From: Cymbidium sinense
Taxonomy: Eukaryota > Streptophyta > Magnoliopsida > Asparagales > Orchidaceae
Direction: 5' to 3'
Assembly (NCBI GenBank): GCA_021442155.1
Contig: CM038216.1
Location: 153,537,009 to 153,601,008 of the forward strand
Length of the DNA stretch: 64,000 bases
Positions 1 through 11,025 of the stretch are shown here, one piece after another (position 1 is the stretch's first letter; each line of letters begins with the position of its first letter). The position numbers were made by a program, and so were the translations under genes. Below the pieces are notes generated by a model. The model had not been told where the DNA came from. It worked only from the letters and a program-made list of their open reading frames with translations, and searched no databases.

Positions 1-1060
1 TAAGCTTGGCGACAGAGAGTGCCACTAGGGACTTATCTCAACTCGTAGTAATTTTATAGAGTTCTACACGCCTCTAAAGATAGGATGTCTGCTTGGGAAA
101 AAGAGCTCTTTGGGGGCTTGAATTCCTAATCCACAAGCAAATTAATTTTGTTTATTTTATTTTGTTTGTTTAGCGTGGACCCTGTTGGTTTGCGAGGGAT
201 TAAATTGAGAATGAGATTATATCAGCCTAGACCTATCTCAGATTTACTGAACAAAGGGAGAATTTGCGCATCAGCTGAACAAATTCCCCAACCACAGGGG
301 TGGCTACTAGGAAAGGGGGATTGTCCAATCAAAAAGTAAACCGGGTAGTGTTTAAATGGGGTCACAAAGGACGTGATGCAAGTAGAGTGCCAACAGGGAG
401 AGGGGTCTCTAAGGGCTTGATCCAAAATCATGGAGAAGATAATATGCATAGGTATTCAGTGGCCAACTCAAGGAGAAAGCGCGGGGAATTACATATTCCA
501 AGAGTAGTGTATCCACCGGGTTGGTCGCTATCAGGATAGCGAACATCAACCAACCTAAGGTGTCAATTGATTTACAATAATCAACATAGGAAGAAAGCTC
601 GGGGACTCACATCTTCTTATAGCAGAATTGATTGCTGGGATAGTCTGTCTTCGACTCGACAAGTGCTATCCAACCTAGGGAGACTATTGAGTGAATGCCA
701 CTAGAGGACTTATATCAACTCAAAAGTAGTCAAGAGGAAAGGAGACACTGAGGGACTTATCCTAAATCTCAAATATACTCGACCTAGTCAGTACATGATT
801 ATTAGTTCAAGAAGAAAGCGCAGGGACTCACATCTTCTTAAATTAAATCAATATAAGGTAGCTTACTGCCTGGGCAGTGAAGCATACCAAACTAATAAGG
901 TGCTCGCCAATTTGCAATGGTCAAGCTAGGAAGAAAGCTGGTGACTCACATCCACCCAATAAGTGACCACTGGGATGACATATTAGCAAGGTAACATGTA
1001 GACCCTACCCAGAGCAGCTAATGAGTGAGTGCTAGAGGGGGATTGCTCCAACTTCAAAAT
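1..1060. repeat. Degenerate tandem repeat, unit about 300-370 bp, in E2 3' UTR
   Basis: Two marker words recur. A GTGCCACTAGGGACTTATCT-like word occurs near 19, 387, 693 and 1027. An AAGAAAGCKCGGGGACTCAC-like word occurs near 471, 591, 811 and 931. This gives about three and a half copies of a composite unit with strong divergence between copies. There is no coding capacity; the short ORFs here are accidental. Its place downstream of integrase fits the hypervariable 3' UTR known in plant Tat-type elements. Confidence 0.75.
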
Positions 1061-1104
1061 AGCTCGAGACAAAAGATATATGTTTATTTTTTGTGCATGT
1101 GTTA

Positions 1105-1400
1105 AAGGGAATAGGATGATGCTTGGGTTCACTTACACCTATCCTAAACACGCTTGAGGAATTTGGTGAAATGATGTCATGGATGATAGCTGGGATTCCC
1201 ACCAAGAAAGGATGCTGCTTGGGTTCTCTTATACCTGACTTAGTTGTGCAAATGGAAATAGGATGCATCTTGGGTTCTCACACACCTATTCTAGTAGCGC
1301 CAGGGAATTGTGTTTGATTGTGTTTATGTTATGAATGAGAGAAATGATGCCTCTTGGGTTCTCTTACACTTATCCTAAACACATCATGGCGAATTGGTAA
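1105..1400. repeat. Short tandem repeat with GCTTGGGTTCTCTTAYACCT core
   Basis: A core reading roughly GGATGmTGCTTGGGTTCTC followed by an ACACCTATCCTA-like tail occurs near 1112, 1207, 1260 and 1342. The copies are 53-95 bp apart, so this is a second, shorter array next to the larger 3' UTR repeat. Short ORFs crossing it on both strands are by-products of the repetition. Confidence 0.7.
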
Positions 1401-1492
1401 GATAAGTAGATAACACTTTTAATGAAGAGAAGATTTTGATAAATTGGAATGAAATTTTTGTTCTTTTGTTGATAATTATTTTTAAACATATT

Positions 1493-2138
1493 TTATGGGT
1501 AATATTTCTTCAAATAGAGTCCATTAATTGAAAATATCGGGTGTTCCCCTTTACAATCAATAAGATGATAAGATCCTCCATGGTATACCTTCTCTATCAC
1601 ATAGGGGCCTTCCCAAGTGGGTTCAAACTTGCCTCTCATCTTTTGATGAGAAACAATTGGTCTCCTTAGAACTAATACAAGTTCTTTTATTTGAAAAGCC
1701 CTAGGGCGGACCAGCTTATTGTGAGCTTGAATCATTTTGGCCTTGTACAACTCGAGGTTCTGGCATGCCTGTAAGCATCTCTCCTCCAAACCTTCAAGCT
1801 CTTCTAACCACAATTTTGCATTTTGCTCTGTAGTGATCTTGCTACCCAATGCTATCCTTAGTGATGAGAGTTAAACTTCTAATGGTAGAACGGCTTTAGA
1901 CCTATACACTAAGGAGAACGAGGTAGATTGAGTTAGAGTTCTATATGTGGTGTGGTATGCCTACAAGGCTTCAACCAACTGCTTATGCCACTGTCACTTA
2001 TTATCATCAAATGTCTTCTTTAGTATCTGGATGAGAGTTTTGTTGAATGCTTCTGTTAGGCCATTTTCTCTAGGGTAGTAGATGGTGGAGTATCGCCAAT
2101 CTATACCGTGTCTTTTGACAAAGCTGTTGATCTTACTG
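1493..2138 (-). pseudogene. Integrase C-terminal half (E2), broken
   Basis: Integrase inserts the retrotransposon cDNA. Read on the minus strand, the region starts in the catalytic core with a KRHGIDWRYSTIYYP stretch, then an LTEAFNKTLIQILKKTF stretch that holds the expected catalytic Glu of the DDE triad. It goes on through the YRTLTQSTSFSLVY region and a C-terminal domain ending in NGLYLKKYYP just before 1493. Stops interrupt the frame near 2010 and 1950, and again before the open stretch 1849-1493 (118 codons). The N-terminal half is at 20994-21500 because element E3 is inserted between. It matches the E4 integrase tail at 60050-60590 almost residue by residue. It is a dead gene. Confidence 0.93.
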
Positions 2139-2143
2139 CTTTT
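2139..2143. other. Target-site duplication of E3, left copy (CTTTT)
   Basis: CTTTT directly precedes the TGTTGACC start of E3's left LTR and recurs at 20989-20993 directly after its right LTR. With one copy removed, the E2 integrase reading frame is continuous across the site. That independently supports this as the insertion footprint. Confidence 0.88.
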
Positions 2144-5100
2144 TGTTGACCACATTTTTGGAAGAGGTTAATTTGGCAATTAGGAGATCCTAATCTCAAA
2201 TAAGATTTTCTTAATTTAATGTTTAGGACACCTCACCTAGTGTCTTAGAATATCTTTTTGAGTTTATTCTAACCTATTTGATATGGGTAGAATCAATCCA
2301 AATTTTCAATTTGGATTAACTCAAATAAATCAAATTAAAACCAAATTAAAATGAATGAAAGAAAACCTATTTCACTTGAATTTAAATTGATCATTTGAAC
2401 TCATTTGAAATCATACCTAACCCATTTAAGCCAAATGAGTTAAAATGAAATTAAATTTAAAATCAATTCAAATTAAATGGTTTAAATAAAATCATAATGC
2501 AATTAATCATCAATTGCATCATGGTTTTTAAAAAATAAACTAAATCCAAAGGGTAAAATTAAATCCAAAAACTTTGCATCAAAGCATTTGATTGGATTCA
2601 AATTCTTATGAAAATTCAAATGGAATTAAATCTAATCTCAAATCTATTTTGAGATTAATTTGGGCATATCATACTTTAATCCAAACTAAGATGATAATGT
2701 CATATTGCATGAAAATAATAAAAGCAAAACAAAAGAAAATGAACAAAAAGAAGAAGAAAAATGCTATAATTTTCTTCTTCCATCTCTCCCCATGCAAAAT
2801 CTCTCCTTCCCACCTCATCCACTCCAAGACAAAAGCCACCTCTTAAGAGGTGGCTACCTTCAAGTGAAGGCAAGGGCTGCCTTCAAGGCAATCAAGGAAG
2901 ACCTCCAAAAATTTTCCAAAGGCTTAGCCAACAAAAGGAAGAAAAAAAGAAGAGGAAGCAAGTTCTTTTCGGCCATGCATGGAAACCATGCAAGGAAGCT
3001 CCTTCCCTCTAAGGTGAATACTCCATTATGATCGCAACACCAAGATAGGTTGATCCCACACCTTGACCAGCCTTGCCGCCGCCGGTGGCCGGAGTTTGAC
3101 ATTTCAAATTTCCTCCATATAATGCTCTTGGCCAACAATGGAAAATGGTAGTAGAAGAGACTATGACCTCCCAATTTTTATTCCAAAAGAATCGCCAAGG
3201 ATAATGATGAAGTTTCCAACCATCATTAGACCTTCATGCCACCGGCAAGCTGGAATCCGAGTATGCAATTTCTCCCTCCCCCTATGCATTCAGTTTTGGA
3301 GATTTCTAAAGAAATCTGGACCTTCAAATGGATCCAACTGTATGGATTGACCTTAATTCAATCCCTGATCATTTTGGGATCAAAATCCTGGCTTGATTCG
3401 TTGGCGATTGGCAAGAAATCACAGACAGTGTCCATGATTTGCGGCTAGCCTTGAAATTTAATTCCGACCGTCTGATCCTTCTCTTAGGATCAGACGGCTC
3501 TGATTTAGGCACATGATTTGAATTAACTCCCTTAAGGACCGCGGGGGTGATCTGAACCATCTGATTCACGATCAGACGACCCAGGATCGTCCCGCATTTT
3601 CAACCCATGTAACATGTGTTTTCATCCCATGCATGACAGCTCTTCACGTGCAGCGGATGCTCGCAGCTGACCGGGATCACTATGGACTGCTTTGATGATG
3701 GTCCGTAAAAGATCCCGCTCATTTAACTCCGCTCCGTGGGACCCTCACCACTTAAAACCGTCAACTTTAGTTAATTAACGATTTAATTAATTAATTAAAA
3801 TCCAAAAATTTCAAAAAAAACATATAAAATCAAAGATAAATAAATAAATTACAAATAAGAGCTCTATGGATTCATCTTGATGAAAGGAATCCATAGAAAT
3901 TAAAATCTCTAATTTTTATTGAGTAATTTTTCCTTAATTTAAGTTTAATTAAAAAAATTTAAACTTTAATTACCCTCAAATTAATAATCCAATTAATTTG
4001 AAACTTTGGGAAAATGAAATTAAGCATAAAATATACCTTAGGTAAAGTTTTGGGGATTTAATTATCTGAATTCAAGGAAAATTATAATTTCATGTGTATT
4101 AACCTTCAAATTAATTAAATTAATTACCATTTAATGAAATAATTAGAAAACTTTAATCTAATAATCTTAAATCAACATAATAAGTATTAATGAATATCAG
4201 AATACTAATTACACCTAATCAAACCTATATGAACCTAATAGATCACTAATTAACTCAATTAGATAATTAAAAGAATTAAATAATTTAATTAAATAACCTG
4301 AACTTAATTAAATCATAATAAATCAACCAGTTAACCAAAAATTATGAATAAACCCTCATTAGAAAGATATTTCAGTGAAAAATAAGAGAAAAATAAAATC
4401 TCTTTATGAATCTTAAAAAATTAGGCCTAATTTAGGTTTTAATGAAATAATTAAAACTTTAATTATACCCTAATTACATTCTAATCAAGTTGAAACTTTA
4501 GAAACATAAAATTAGCATATAACCCCACATGCCATAAATATCTCAAACCCAATTGGTCTATAAATTTGGAATGCTTTATTTTCCAAATCTCTAGGTCAAT
4601 ATAAACTAAATAATAATTAAGAAGAAATATTAATTCATTGAATCAACAAATAAATTGAACTAATCTAAAATAAACATCAGAAATAGTTAGGGTAATTCAT
4701 CAAAACTTTCTAAGTTAAAGAATTTAATCAAATATCAAAAATTTAAGAAAATCAATACTTAATGAAATTCAAACATAATTAAACAACTTAAGCTAAATTT
4801 AATGAAATCACTCATCCTTAATGAATTTAAATAATGAAGCTAAAACCTAGGTTAATCAAATCATATAGTAATTAACCTAAATACTTTAGGTTAAGCATAA
4901 TTTATGGACAAAACTAAGGTACTAATTCATATTAATGGACTTAAAACTTTAGCTTACAAATTCATAATTTCATAACTTAAGTTAAATTGAATAAAATCAA
5001 ACTCCTTAAAATAACATAAGCCAAATCAAATGAAACCCCTATAACTTAATTAAAAATGAAATAAAGCATAACTTAAATAAATCAAACAAATTAAATCAAA

Positions 5101-7439
5101 TAAAGCAATTCAAATAATTTAAATAACATAAAACTAATCCAAACATAAATAAAATCAATAGGATTAATTAAAATACTTAAGGATTTTAATTATACTTTTG
5201 GAAACTTCATTAGGATTTATGATGTTGAATGGAAAGAGCTCCATCTAAAAATGGAATTATTCCATTCTTCATTCTTGAAAACCTATACAACTTTAACCAA
5301 ATAAAATGAACATAAAAATGAGAATTAAATCACTAAATCATTTGAATTGAAAGCACCCAAAGGTAAAAATTAAACAAATTCAAACTTCCAACTTCAAACT
5401 TAAACTTAAAGGCCTAGCAAAGACTTACCACACAAACCCCACTTCTAAACATACTAGATTACTTAGGTCACGATCTAGGTTAGATCCTTGATTTTCTTTT
5501 AATGTCCTATGATATGTGCTTCACATGTGGTGTATTACTTTAGACTGAATGCATAGGCTTGCTTGTTTGTTAGACTGGATGTTAGGGTGTTCTTTCTAGA
5601 TTTGACACTATTTTTTGCAGGGGATTGTGTTAAAGGGATGCCTGTAATAAATAAATCATAAAATTATTGTTTCCTTGTAGATGCTAAAAATCCATTAACA
5701 TAGTCCATAGTACAAGTGAGCCTGGCAAGCAACTAATGCTAAGCCTGTATGTTTGTGAAATATAAATTGTTTTGTGTGCTGTGTGTATTTCTTGACATCT
5801 GTTTTACATGGCTTAGAATTTCTTTTAAATTTCAAATGTAAATTTGAGCTTAGAATTAGATTAGGATCTATGGGGTCTAGGATTAGCAGGAGCTGACCCA
5901 ACCAAGAGATGGTGCAGTGGTCCCCTATGGGGCCCGATGGATGTCCTTGAACAAGGAGACTTTCCGAAAGAAGACCCATAGATCTATAGTTCTAGTCATT
6001 GTATAAGGCGTAACTCACATTTTTCTTTCTTCCGGTGTACAAGACTGTGATTGGCCTTTTCCTTATATAATTTAATTTGGCTTGATTTATTTTAGGTGCG
6101 CAATAGAAACAACATGTTTTTATTAGGTTTCTTTCTGTGCTATGTTTGTGCTGTGATTAATGTCTGGACGTAAGCTTATAAGATAAACAAAATTTTCTAC
6201 CCAACTATTTCAAATGAAACATAAAAATAAATATAACTCATAATCCTCATATAAAAGCCTAGGCCATTAAAGCAAGATAAACTATGTTACAAGCCCTTAG
6301 CTAGATGTTTTAATATCATGCATAAATCATATTATTTCACTCTTGCTTAATGAAGGACTTCCATCCTTGCCAGAGAACCTGGGCTTGACCTTTGAGAGCC
6401 TATGATGGAAGTACACCTTATTTTATTCTGATTTGACCCATAATCTTTATCTAATTGCATGCATTAGGCATAAATTTGTATTCCTATGACCTAAATGAAT
6501 CCTGAGTCAAAAATTATAAAAATTTTAAAAAATATGCATTAGTTAGATGCATCTTTATGCCCTACATGATCTTAAGGATTAGAGAGTAAGTCTACGTTCA
6601 TAGATTTCTTTTCTAAAACTACAACAGCCGAGCCATCTTGCATTCATATGACTTAGCATCATTTTTTAAAATGCGCTTAGTGGTGGTGTTAGCTGACCTT
6701 CTCTGTGCAGTAAGTTTAGAAGAGTCGTGATATGTTAGTTCTCAAGTGAAAAGAATGACCAATGATTCCCAAGGATAGAACTAGGTCGCATCCGACATGT
6801 GTTAAGCACTGACTAGGTTCAAGCATCCTTTTAGAATAAGTCTTCAACCCTAAGCATTTCGTAATCTGTCGCTAGAATCTAAGCCCTAGATTTCTAAGAA
6901 AATGATAGCTTGAAATCTAAAATTAAATCCCAAATTTGAAGATTTATCATAGGATAAATGAAATGTCTACTAGGCATCCCAATATCAATATACATTTCCT
7001 ACTTTTTTCATTTGACTCATGAAAATAACTCTCTCCAATTTGGCCCTCTCCCAATTGAATTTCCAAAATGAATCCTTTGAAAGCTACCTTAGTAATCTTT
7101 AGAATAACCACTTGTTTTAATCGAGAGTATTCTTAGAAGAGACCCTTCCTAAGATGTAATTAACTATAGAGGCTTGCCTTTATAGGGAACCATGATCCCA
7201 GGATAAAATAGACCTTGTTCTACTTTTCTATGCAGTTCAGTGAAAAATACTCTAGTACATGAAAGACCCATTAGCCTTAAAAGTCTTTTATTGAAATGAT
7301 TGAATCCATTATAGGAGAGCATGTTTATGTTTCAAGATAATATGTTTATTCCTTAATGCCGCATTTGATCATCTAAATAAAATATTCTTAAACTCTATGT
7401 GTGTCATTTTCTTTTCTCTATTCAAAGAAAACACCAACA
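2144..7439 (+). repeat. E3 left (5') LTR, about 5.3 kb
   Basis: It begins TGTTGACCACATTTTTGG and ends ACACCAACA, which are inverted TGTTG/CAACA termini. It aligns along its whole length with 15909-20988. Inside are a purine-rich stretch (about 2720-2990), a GC-richer block with inverted repeats (3460-3760), a very AT-rich middle (3770-5400) and a more complex last third. I count about nine differences from the right LTR in the first 120 bp, so the insertion is old. Short ORFs are shared with the right LTR only by descent and show no protein signature. Confidence 0.9.
3468..3497. promoter_or_regulatory. Perfect 12-bp inverted repeat in E3 LTR GC-rich block
   Basis: CCGTCTGATCCT at 3468-3479 is followed, after a 6-base loop, by its exact reverse complement at 3486-3497. 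A second, shorter GATCAGA-type inverted pair lies near 3560-3580. The block sits in the upstream third of the LTR, where U3 control sequences would lie. The matching block of the right LTR (near 17190) has lost the symmetry. A regulatory role is inferred only. Confidence 0.5.
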
Positions 7440-7470
7440 TATTTTTTACTCTGGGAGTTTCTCTCTCCAT
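7440..7470 (+). other. Primer-binding-site remnant of E3
   Basis: After the LTR end comes TATTTT and then a TTACTCTGGGAG-like word followed by TTTCTCTCTCCATCTTT. The same layout follows the LTRs of E2, E1 and E4: a GATTTT-like spacer, then TGGnGACTCCGCTGGGGA, with a CTCTCTCCATC-type tail in E2 and E1. In E3 the centre of the site appears deleted, so priming from this copy would be poor or impossible. Identification rests on the alignment of context, not on a full primer match. Confidence 0.55.
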
Positions 7471-9269
7471 CTTTAGAAAAGATTATTTCTATATATCGGT
7501 AGTGTACTAGTGCCACTCACCGGTCAGGACTGCCTTTCTTTCTGTTGGATACCTCTCCATTTCATTCTTGGTTGAGCCTATCCAACATCTTGAATAGAGG
7601 TTCTAGAACTCTTCGTTTATCATAGTTAAATGATTGGGTCCTAGAACCAAATCCCAAAATAAAATGAGAGGTGAGAGAAATAAATGAAAAATAAGTCATT
7701 TCTGTTAAGACCTAAATCTAGTCAAGATGGATTTGAAACCATTCCAATACAGAAAAGAAATGTTAAAAAAAGTATGAAAAGTACTTCAAGATTTCAAAAG
7801 CAAATCTCCAAACATAAAGTCTCAAAGTTAAACTTATTTTTGATCTTACTTTGGCTTTATACTAAAGCTAAAGAGAATCAAGACAGGGTCCTTGAATGGA
7901 TACCCTTTGTTCTACTACATTCAAAGATGTCAAAACACCTAAGGATGGATTGAAATAAAGGTGTGTTCCTTCAAACCCTGAGAAAACTTAAATCAAAAGG
8001 AGGCATAGTTGTGCCTATTGCTCCTTTTCCCACCATGATTGAAGTTTGAATTGCAATTAGAAAAGAAAGATAAAAACAAAAATCATCCCAAAATGAGAAT
8101 GCCTTATTGACCTTGGGCAGAGGTTGATTAAGGAACTTAATGAAAATCTTCTATTCTTATAGAATTATACATATATACAAATCAACTTTAATCTTAATTT
8201 CCACAAGTCCACTAGAATATTGGAAAACCAACTACTCAAGTTGATTGGCCAATTCTAAGGAGTGACTTGGAGGTAACCTTCTTTTAGACCTTTCCAAAAT
8301 CTTAAATTCTTAAGAGTTTGGGAGAGAGTCAAAAGAAGAAGATGACATGACATAAACAAAGATAAAGTGACATGATTTACTTTTGCTTCTAATCAATAGA
8401 AGCAAAAATAGGGTAGTGAAGAGAATTCTAATTCTCTTGATAAAGTTAAAATGAATGAAATTTAAATCAACTTTCTTAATGGGAGTTTTCTCCCATTGAA
8501 CGAAATGATATTCCATGATTGGCTTTTAACTTTAAATCAAGAAAAGAAAATAAATGAAGAAGTTAATCCTTCTAAAGAAATCATGACCTTAGGATTGGGT
8601 CCTCTGGGATGATATTTCTATCTCTCGAGGTAAAAATATGAAATTCTATCTGTAAGTTGATAGATAAATCACTTAGGACTTTGTCGGTCCAAATGAATGA
8701 AAAATGCCTTTATAAGGCATTATATGCTTTCAATACAAAGTGAATCTAAGGAGAATCCTTTGCAATGTCTTATGACCTATTTGACATTGTCTTAATGTAA
8801 GTATGGTGGTCAAAGATTCCATTTGCAAGTTGAGATTACCTTTTAATCTTATATGTGCTATAAAAGAATGCAAGTCAAAACTTGACTTTCTAATAGCACA
8901 TCATCTACCCTAGAGGGTCCTCTTTTAAATGATGATCCCCTAAATGAATAGATCATGAGGTCTATTGATCTATTGAGGATTGAGTTAGACCTACCTTCCC
9001 TTCATATAAAAAGGGAAATTCTTGAACTCAAATTCAAAATGATAGAGTCATACCACCTCAAATGACATTGAAAAGAAATGGCAAATAAATCATCTTCAAA
9101 ATGTGATGTTTTGCCCATCTTAGAGAAGTTGCTTGCAAAATCAAGCATCATAATGCTCTGTTATAAAATAATATAAAATATGAAATAAAAAATGATGAAG
9201 AAAGAAATGAAAGTAAAGCAATGCATTACATAATCATGTAATTTGTCTTACTTAACTATAAGAAACTTC
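7471..9269. other. E3 interior, no recognised gene
   Basis: This is AT-rich single-copy interior sequence directly after the primer-site remnant. The longest open stretch (7684-7953, 89 codons, Lys/Ser-rich) resembles no retroelement domain. I found no Gag major-homology-like or zinc-knuckle pattern on either strand. By position it would be the 5' UTR and gag region of an autonomous parent, now non-coding. Confidence 0.6.
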
Positions 9270-9450
9270 CTGATGTGGCATTCCATTATAAAAAAAGTTC
9301 TAGGGTTATCTTCTATGATGAAGATAGACTATTAAGAACTTATTAAACATCTTAGTCGATGTGGAAAATTTAAAAGAAGAAAATCTCCAAAACACTTGTT
9401 GATCTAGGTGCATCGATCAACATCAAAGTGTATTTATATAGGCTCAATTC
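9270..9450 (+). pseudogene. Vestige of a retroviral-type aspartic protease in E3
   Basis: Near 9395-9430 the plus strand reads TLVDLGASINI, close to the LVD.GAS.NI active-site motif of plant Ty3/gypsy proteases. Here the catalytic triad would be D-L-G rather than D-S/T-G. About 35 codons upstream, a VIFYDEDRLL stretch recalls the TFTDEDxLL segment that precedes the active site in this lineage. Stops separate the two. The orientation agrees with E3's own strand. This is the only domain-like relic in the E3 interior. It could be chance, since the motif is short. Confidence 0.42.
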
Positions 9451-10330
9451 TAATCAAGCTTTGATATGATAGTGCTATATAAATTCAATTAAATAAAGAA
9501 AGTAGTTTTCAGCTTCATGAAAATTCAATCTTAAAAACTCAACCTAGAAAAAGAACTTAATTCCAATCACATTGTTGATTGAAGATAAAAATTCAAACAT
9601 GAAAAAGAGCAACTTAAGAATTCATGAAACATCTTCAAATGCTCTTGGATGGTCCTATCCAGCCCAAAAAAAAAAAAAGAGAAAATAAAAAGGAATCAAA
9701 TAAAAAAAAGAAGAAACATATTGTTTATTGAAGGATGTTCATATTCATCCTAAAGTGTTGAGTCTTTAGGAATATCATTCAGCTATTCCTAAATGACCTC
9801 ACTAAATTTTTGATTCCAATAGAGAATCCTGATTTTAGACATGTAAAGTTTTCAAGGAAGTCATTATGCCAATCTTAAATGACTCACTCCACTAAATAAT
9901 TTTGAATTCAGCAAGTGTAACATCTTTAAAAAGTCATTCTTATTAATCTTAAATGAATTTACTAGATTTGTTGCTCCATGAAAAGATGAAAAAGAAATAG
10001 AAATGTTGGATCATATTATATGATCAATCAAACACAGACTTGAATCATATCAAAAAGCCAATCAATAAAATGTTGTATTTGGACAAAAGGTCAAATACAT
10101 CAAATTTCCTAGCAAATCATTTAGTGAGTTCATAAAGAATGAAATGATATGGAAATGAGTCAAATATCTATATTCTTAGTGAATCTTGTAACTAGGAAAA
10201 TTACCAAATGTAACTTTTCATAAAGAAATGAAATCATAATATTACCAAAAGAAAGAAAGAAAAGAAAAGGAATGGAAGGATTATATCGAAGAGCGAAAGG
10301 ATGGAGTCTAAAATTTCTAAGCATGATAAT
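9451..10330. other. E3 interior, non-coding, with weak short repeats
   Basis: No protein domain is visible. Around 9760-9960 a phrase like AAGTCATT...CTTAAATGA...ACT AAAT recurs three times at roughly 100-110-bp intervals, suggesting an old, very degenerate tandem repeat. The rest is AT-rich with A-runs (for example 9666-9720). Confidence 0.45.
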
Positions 10331-11025
10331 TTTGACTTTAAACTTCTCCACATCAAAATGAAGTGGTAAGGTTAGAAGTCAAAAATTGTCCTTAAGCTAA
10401 ATAAAAAAATAATTAGATATCTCATGCTTTGTCATTTTAGCCTTTGCCATGATTGGGTGAGCTCGCTTGGTAGATTAAATAAAAAGATAGTGGAGTGAGT
10501 CCATATCTTTTGAATGGCAAAGATTCAGTTGAGTATACTCTGATACCATTTCAATTGAAACAAAAATACCCAATAAAACTAACATAGCTTAAATGAAATA
10601 AAAATAATTAGATATCTCATGTTTTGTCATTTTAGCCTTTCCATGATTGGGTGAGCTCGCTTGGCAAATTAAATAAAAAGATAATGGATCTTCTTTTTTC
10701 AAGAAACCATATCTTTTGAATGGCAAAGATTCTATTAAGTGTATTCTGATTTTAAATGAAGCAAAAGACACTCAATGTAAATGGACATTTTTAACTTTAA
10801 ACTTCTCCACATCAAAATGAAGTGGTAAGGTTACAAGTCAAAAATTGTCCTTAAGCTAAATAAAAAAAAATCAAATATCTCATACTTTGTCATTTTAGCC
10901 TTTGCCATGATTGGGTGAGCTCATTTGGTAGGTTAAAAGAAAAGATAATGGATCTTCTTTTTCAGGGGTCCATATCCTTTGTATGGCAAAGGTTTCATTG
11001 AGTATACTCTGATTCCATTGCAAGT
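10331..11025. repeat. Three-copy tandem repeat in E3 interior, spacing 195 and 263 bp
   Basis: The phrase ATCTCATGCTTTGTCATTTT followed by AGCCTTTGCCATGATTGGGT and GAGCTCGCTTGG occurs at about 10420, 10614 and 10879. Each copy is followed by a CCATATCTTTTGAATGGCAA AG phrase. A longer flank (TTTAAACTTCTCCACATC, then AAAATGAAGTGGTAAGGTTA) is shared by 10336 and 10796. Thus one 460-bp duplication contains a smaller duplication. Small ORFs on the minus strand come from the repeat and show no domain. Confidence 0.8.

Larger units (their letters stand above)
1..2138 (-). mobile_element. E2 Tat-like Ty3/gypsy element, 3' segment (integrase end plus 3' UTR)
   Basis: This is the distal part of a minus-strand element whose other part lies at 20994-38753. 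The link is the integrase gene: its N-terminal half ends at 20994 and its C-terminal half restarts at 2138, with the same 5-bp word CTTTT at both junctions. Below the integrase (toward position 1) lies a non-coding, tandemly repeated stretch, as expected between integrase and the 3' LTR of Tat/Ogre-type elements. No 3' LTR is reached, so it should lie left of position 1. Confidence 0.88.

Noticed and set aside
2592..3031. ORFs in the E3 left LTR with matching translation in the right LTR (16562-16809)
   Set aside because: The resemblance is due to the LTRs being copies. Frame, length and ends differ between the two and no protein domain is seen.
7571..7587. A second possible end of the E3 left LTR at the later CCAACA (7582-7587)
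   Set aside because: The primer-site-like context (spacer, TACTCTGGGAG, CTCTCTCCATC) follows the earlier CCAACA at 7439, and the similarity with the right LTR also ends there.
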